Origin: Bradyrhizobium sp. NFR13
GTDB taxonomy: Bacteria > Pseudomonadota > Alphaproteobacteria > Rhizobiales > Xanthobacteraceae
Length of the DNA stretch: 64,000 nt
Direction: 5' to 3'
NCBI RefSeq assembly: GCF_900114605.1
Contig: NZ_FOTP01000001.1
Coordinates: forward strand, 620,001 to 684,000
Of the stretch, positions 62,796 to 64,000 are shown piece by piece; within the stretch, counting starts at the first letter, position 1, and each line of letters opens with the position of its first letter. The position numbers were made by a program, and so were the translations under genes. The notes under the pieces are model-generated. The model did no database searches, was not told the origin of the DNA, and saw only the letters and a program-made list of their open reading frames with translations.

Positions 62796-64000
62796 ATGGC
62801 GTGGGGCAAGAAAAAGAGCGGGCGCAAGGAGCCGACATTCGGGCTCGGCGCGGCGCTGTCCGATCTGCGCCTCACGGCGGATGATCGCGTGCCCGGCGGC
62901 GGCGATGACCGGCCCAAGAAAACGCCCAAACAGGCGCCGAAGCGCGAATCCACTAGTGGCGGCGGCGACAAGCCGCGCAAATCCAGGACATCCAGCAAGG
63001 CGCGCAGCTCCGGCGGTTTCGGCAAGGGCATCAAGCGGCTGTTTTACTGGGGCGCGGTGCTCGGGCTGTGGGCGGCGATCGCCATTGTCGGCGTCGTGAT
63101 CTATGTCGGCGCGCATCTGCCGCCGATCCAGTCGCTGGAAATTCCCAAGCGCCCGCCGACCATCCAGATCGTCGGCATGGACGGCACGGTGCTGGCGACG
63201 CGCGGCGAGCAGGCCGGCGCCAATGTGTCGCTGAAGGATCTGCCGCCCTATCTGCCGAAGGCGTTCATCGCCATCGAGGACCGGCGGTTCTATTCGCATT
63301 ACGGCGTCGACCCGATCGGCATCGCGCGCGCGGCGGCCACCAACCTGATGCATCGCGGCGTGTCGCAGGGCGGCTCGACGCTGACGCAGCAGCTCGCCAA
63401 GAACCTGTTCCTGACGCAGGAGCGCACCATGGCGCGCAAGCTGCAGGAAGTGGAGCTGGCGTTCTGGCTGGAGCGCAAGCATTCCAAGGCCGAGATCCTG
63501 GAACTGTATCTCAACCGCGTCTATTTCGGCTCCGGCGCCTATGGCGTGGAGGCAGCGGCGCAGAAATATTTCGGCAAGCCCGCCAAGAACGTCACCGTCG
63601 CGGAAGCGGCGATGCTGGCGGGCCTCGTGAAGTCGCCGTCGCGGCTGGCGCCGAACCGCAATCCGGAAGGCGCCGAGGCGCGCGCCAAGGTGGTGCTGGC
63701 GGCAATGCAGGACGCCGAATTCATCACGGCCGCGCAGGCCAAGGGCGCGACCGGCGTGCCGCAATACAACGTCAAGCCGGTCGGCGCCGGCACGGTGAAT
63801 TATGTCGCCGACTGGATCGGCGAAGTGCTGGACGATCTCGTCGGCCAGGTCGACGAGAGCATCATTGTCGAGACCACCATCGACCCCAAGCTGCAGAGCG
63901 TCGCCGAAGCCGCGATCATCGACGAACTCGCTGCGAAGAGCGTGAAATTTAACGTGACGCAGGGCGCGCTGGTGGCGATGACGCCGGACGGCTCGGTGCG
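62796..64000 (+). CDS. Class A penicillin-binding protein 1a (5' part, partial)
   Basis: The first 401 residues of a bifunctional peptidoglycan synthase; the gene runs past the window end. A 75-residue basic cytoplasmic tail (MAWGKKKSGRKEPTFGLG) precedes one membrane helix at 82-106. The GT51 domain has catalytic E161 (IAIEDRRFYSHYG), QGGSTLTQQLAKNLFL at 191-206 and LYLNRVYFGSGAYGVEAAAQ. The linker to the transpeptidase starts near residue 330; the Ser active site lies beyond the window. It polymerises and crosslinks lipid II at the inner membrane. The other GT51 enzyme in the window is mtgA. Confidence 0.95.
   Translation, partial: MAWGKKKSGRKEPTFGLGAALSDLRLTADDRVPGGGDDRPKKTPKQAPKRESTSGGGDKPRKSRTSSKARSSGGFGKGIKRLFYWGAVLGLWAAIAIVGVVIYVGAHLPPIQSLEIPKRPPTIQIVGMDGTVLATRGEQAGANVSLKDLPPYLPKAFIAIEDRRFYSHYGVDPIGIARAAATNLMHRGVSQGGSTLTQQLAKNLFLTQERTMARKLQEVELAFWLERKHSKAEILELYLNRVYFGSGAYGVEAAAQKYFGKPAKNVTVAEAAMLAGLVKSPSRLAPNRNPEGAEARAKVVLAAMQDAEFITAAQAKGATGVPQYNVKPVGAGTVNYVADWIGEVLDDLVGQVDESIIVETTIDPKLQSVAEAAIIDELAAKSVKFNVTQGALVAMTPDGSV

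Noticed and set aside
62760-63764. 334-codon minus-strand open frame
   Set aside because: Antisense to the penicillin-binding protein gene, which carries complete GT51 motifs; the minus-strand translation is Arg/His-rich with no domain.

Overview
The window is high-GC DNA from an alphaproteobacterium, almost certainly the Nitrobacteraceae/Bradyrhizobiaceae group (Rhodopseudomonas, Bradyrhizobium, Tardiphaga, Afipia). The gene set points there: a PhaR-PhaAB polyhydroxybutyrate locus, GlnD, branched-chain-amino-acid-type and sulfonate-type ABC transporters, Bug-type receptors, protocatechuate 3,4-dioxygenase and the order CNNM-aroB-aroK next to xerD. It is chromosomal, with many housekeeping genes and short intergenic palindromic repeats. 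I saw no rRNA, tRNA, CRISPR array or intact insertion sequence. The first gene (tex) and the last (a class A penicillin-binding protein) are cut by the window edges.

Layout. 1-10.7 kb: the tex 3' end, then a divergent locus. An amidase and an unusual cytosine-deaminase-like amidohydrolase run left; an NTF2-like protein and a five-gene LIV-type ABC transporter run right. The control region holds two near-perfect and one weaker sigma-54 promoter-like site plus a 29-bp inverted repeat, which suggests nitrogen-regulated uptake and hydrolysis of an unidentified amide or N-heterocycle. Two orphan Bug receptors follow. 10.8-18.3 kb: CNNM protein, aroB, aroK, a TetR/reductase pair with a clear operator, xerD and a methyltransferase. 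18.5-24.6 kb: MliC-like protein, gloB, a cupin, a DMT transporter broken by an amber codon, phaB, phaA, phaR and ogt. 24.6-35.1 kb: glnD, an SsuABC-type transporter, OsmC, a membrane protein, a two-frame gene with a slippery heptamer, and mutS. 35.4-41.2 kb: pcaF-pcaHG and an EmrAB efflux operon with its MarR regulator. 41.4-52.4 kb: an outer-membrane protein, AraC and Zur regulators, an EamA transporter, ispG, a Na+/H+ antiporter, a polyprenyl synthase, mtgA and rpmF. 52.6-59.6 kb: a degenerate-GGDEF/EAL protein, a chemoreceptor and another LIV-type binding protein. 59.7-64 kb: a low-GC KAP NTPase gene that looks acquired, a 0.9-kb gene-free repeat region, and a PBP1a-type gene.

The most interesting signals are the sigma-54-controlled locus with an amidohydrolase lacking two expected catalytic acids, the overlapping gene at 31.9-32.4 kb with a C CCT TTC heptamer, the lone KAP NTPase island, and a two-copy nested-hairpin repeat whose substitutions are compensated in both stems.
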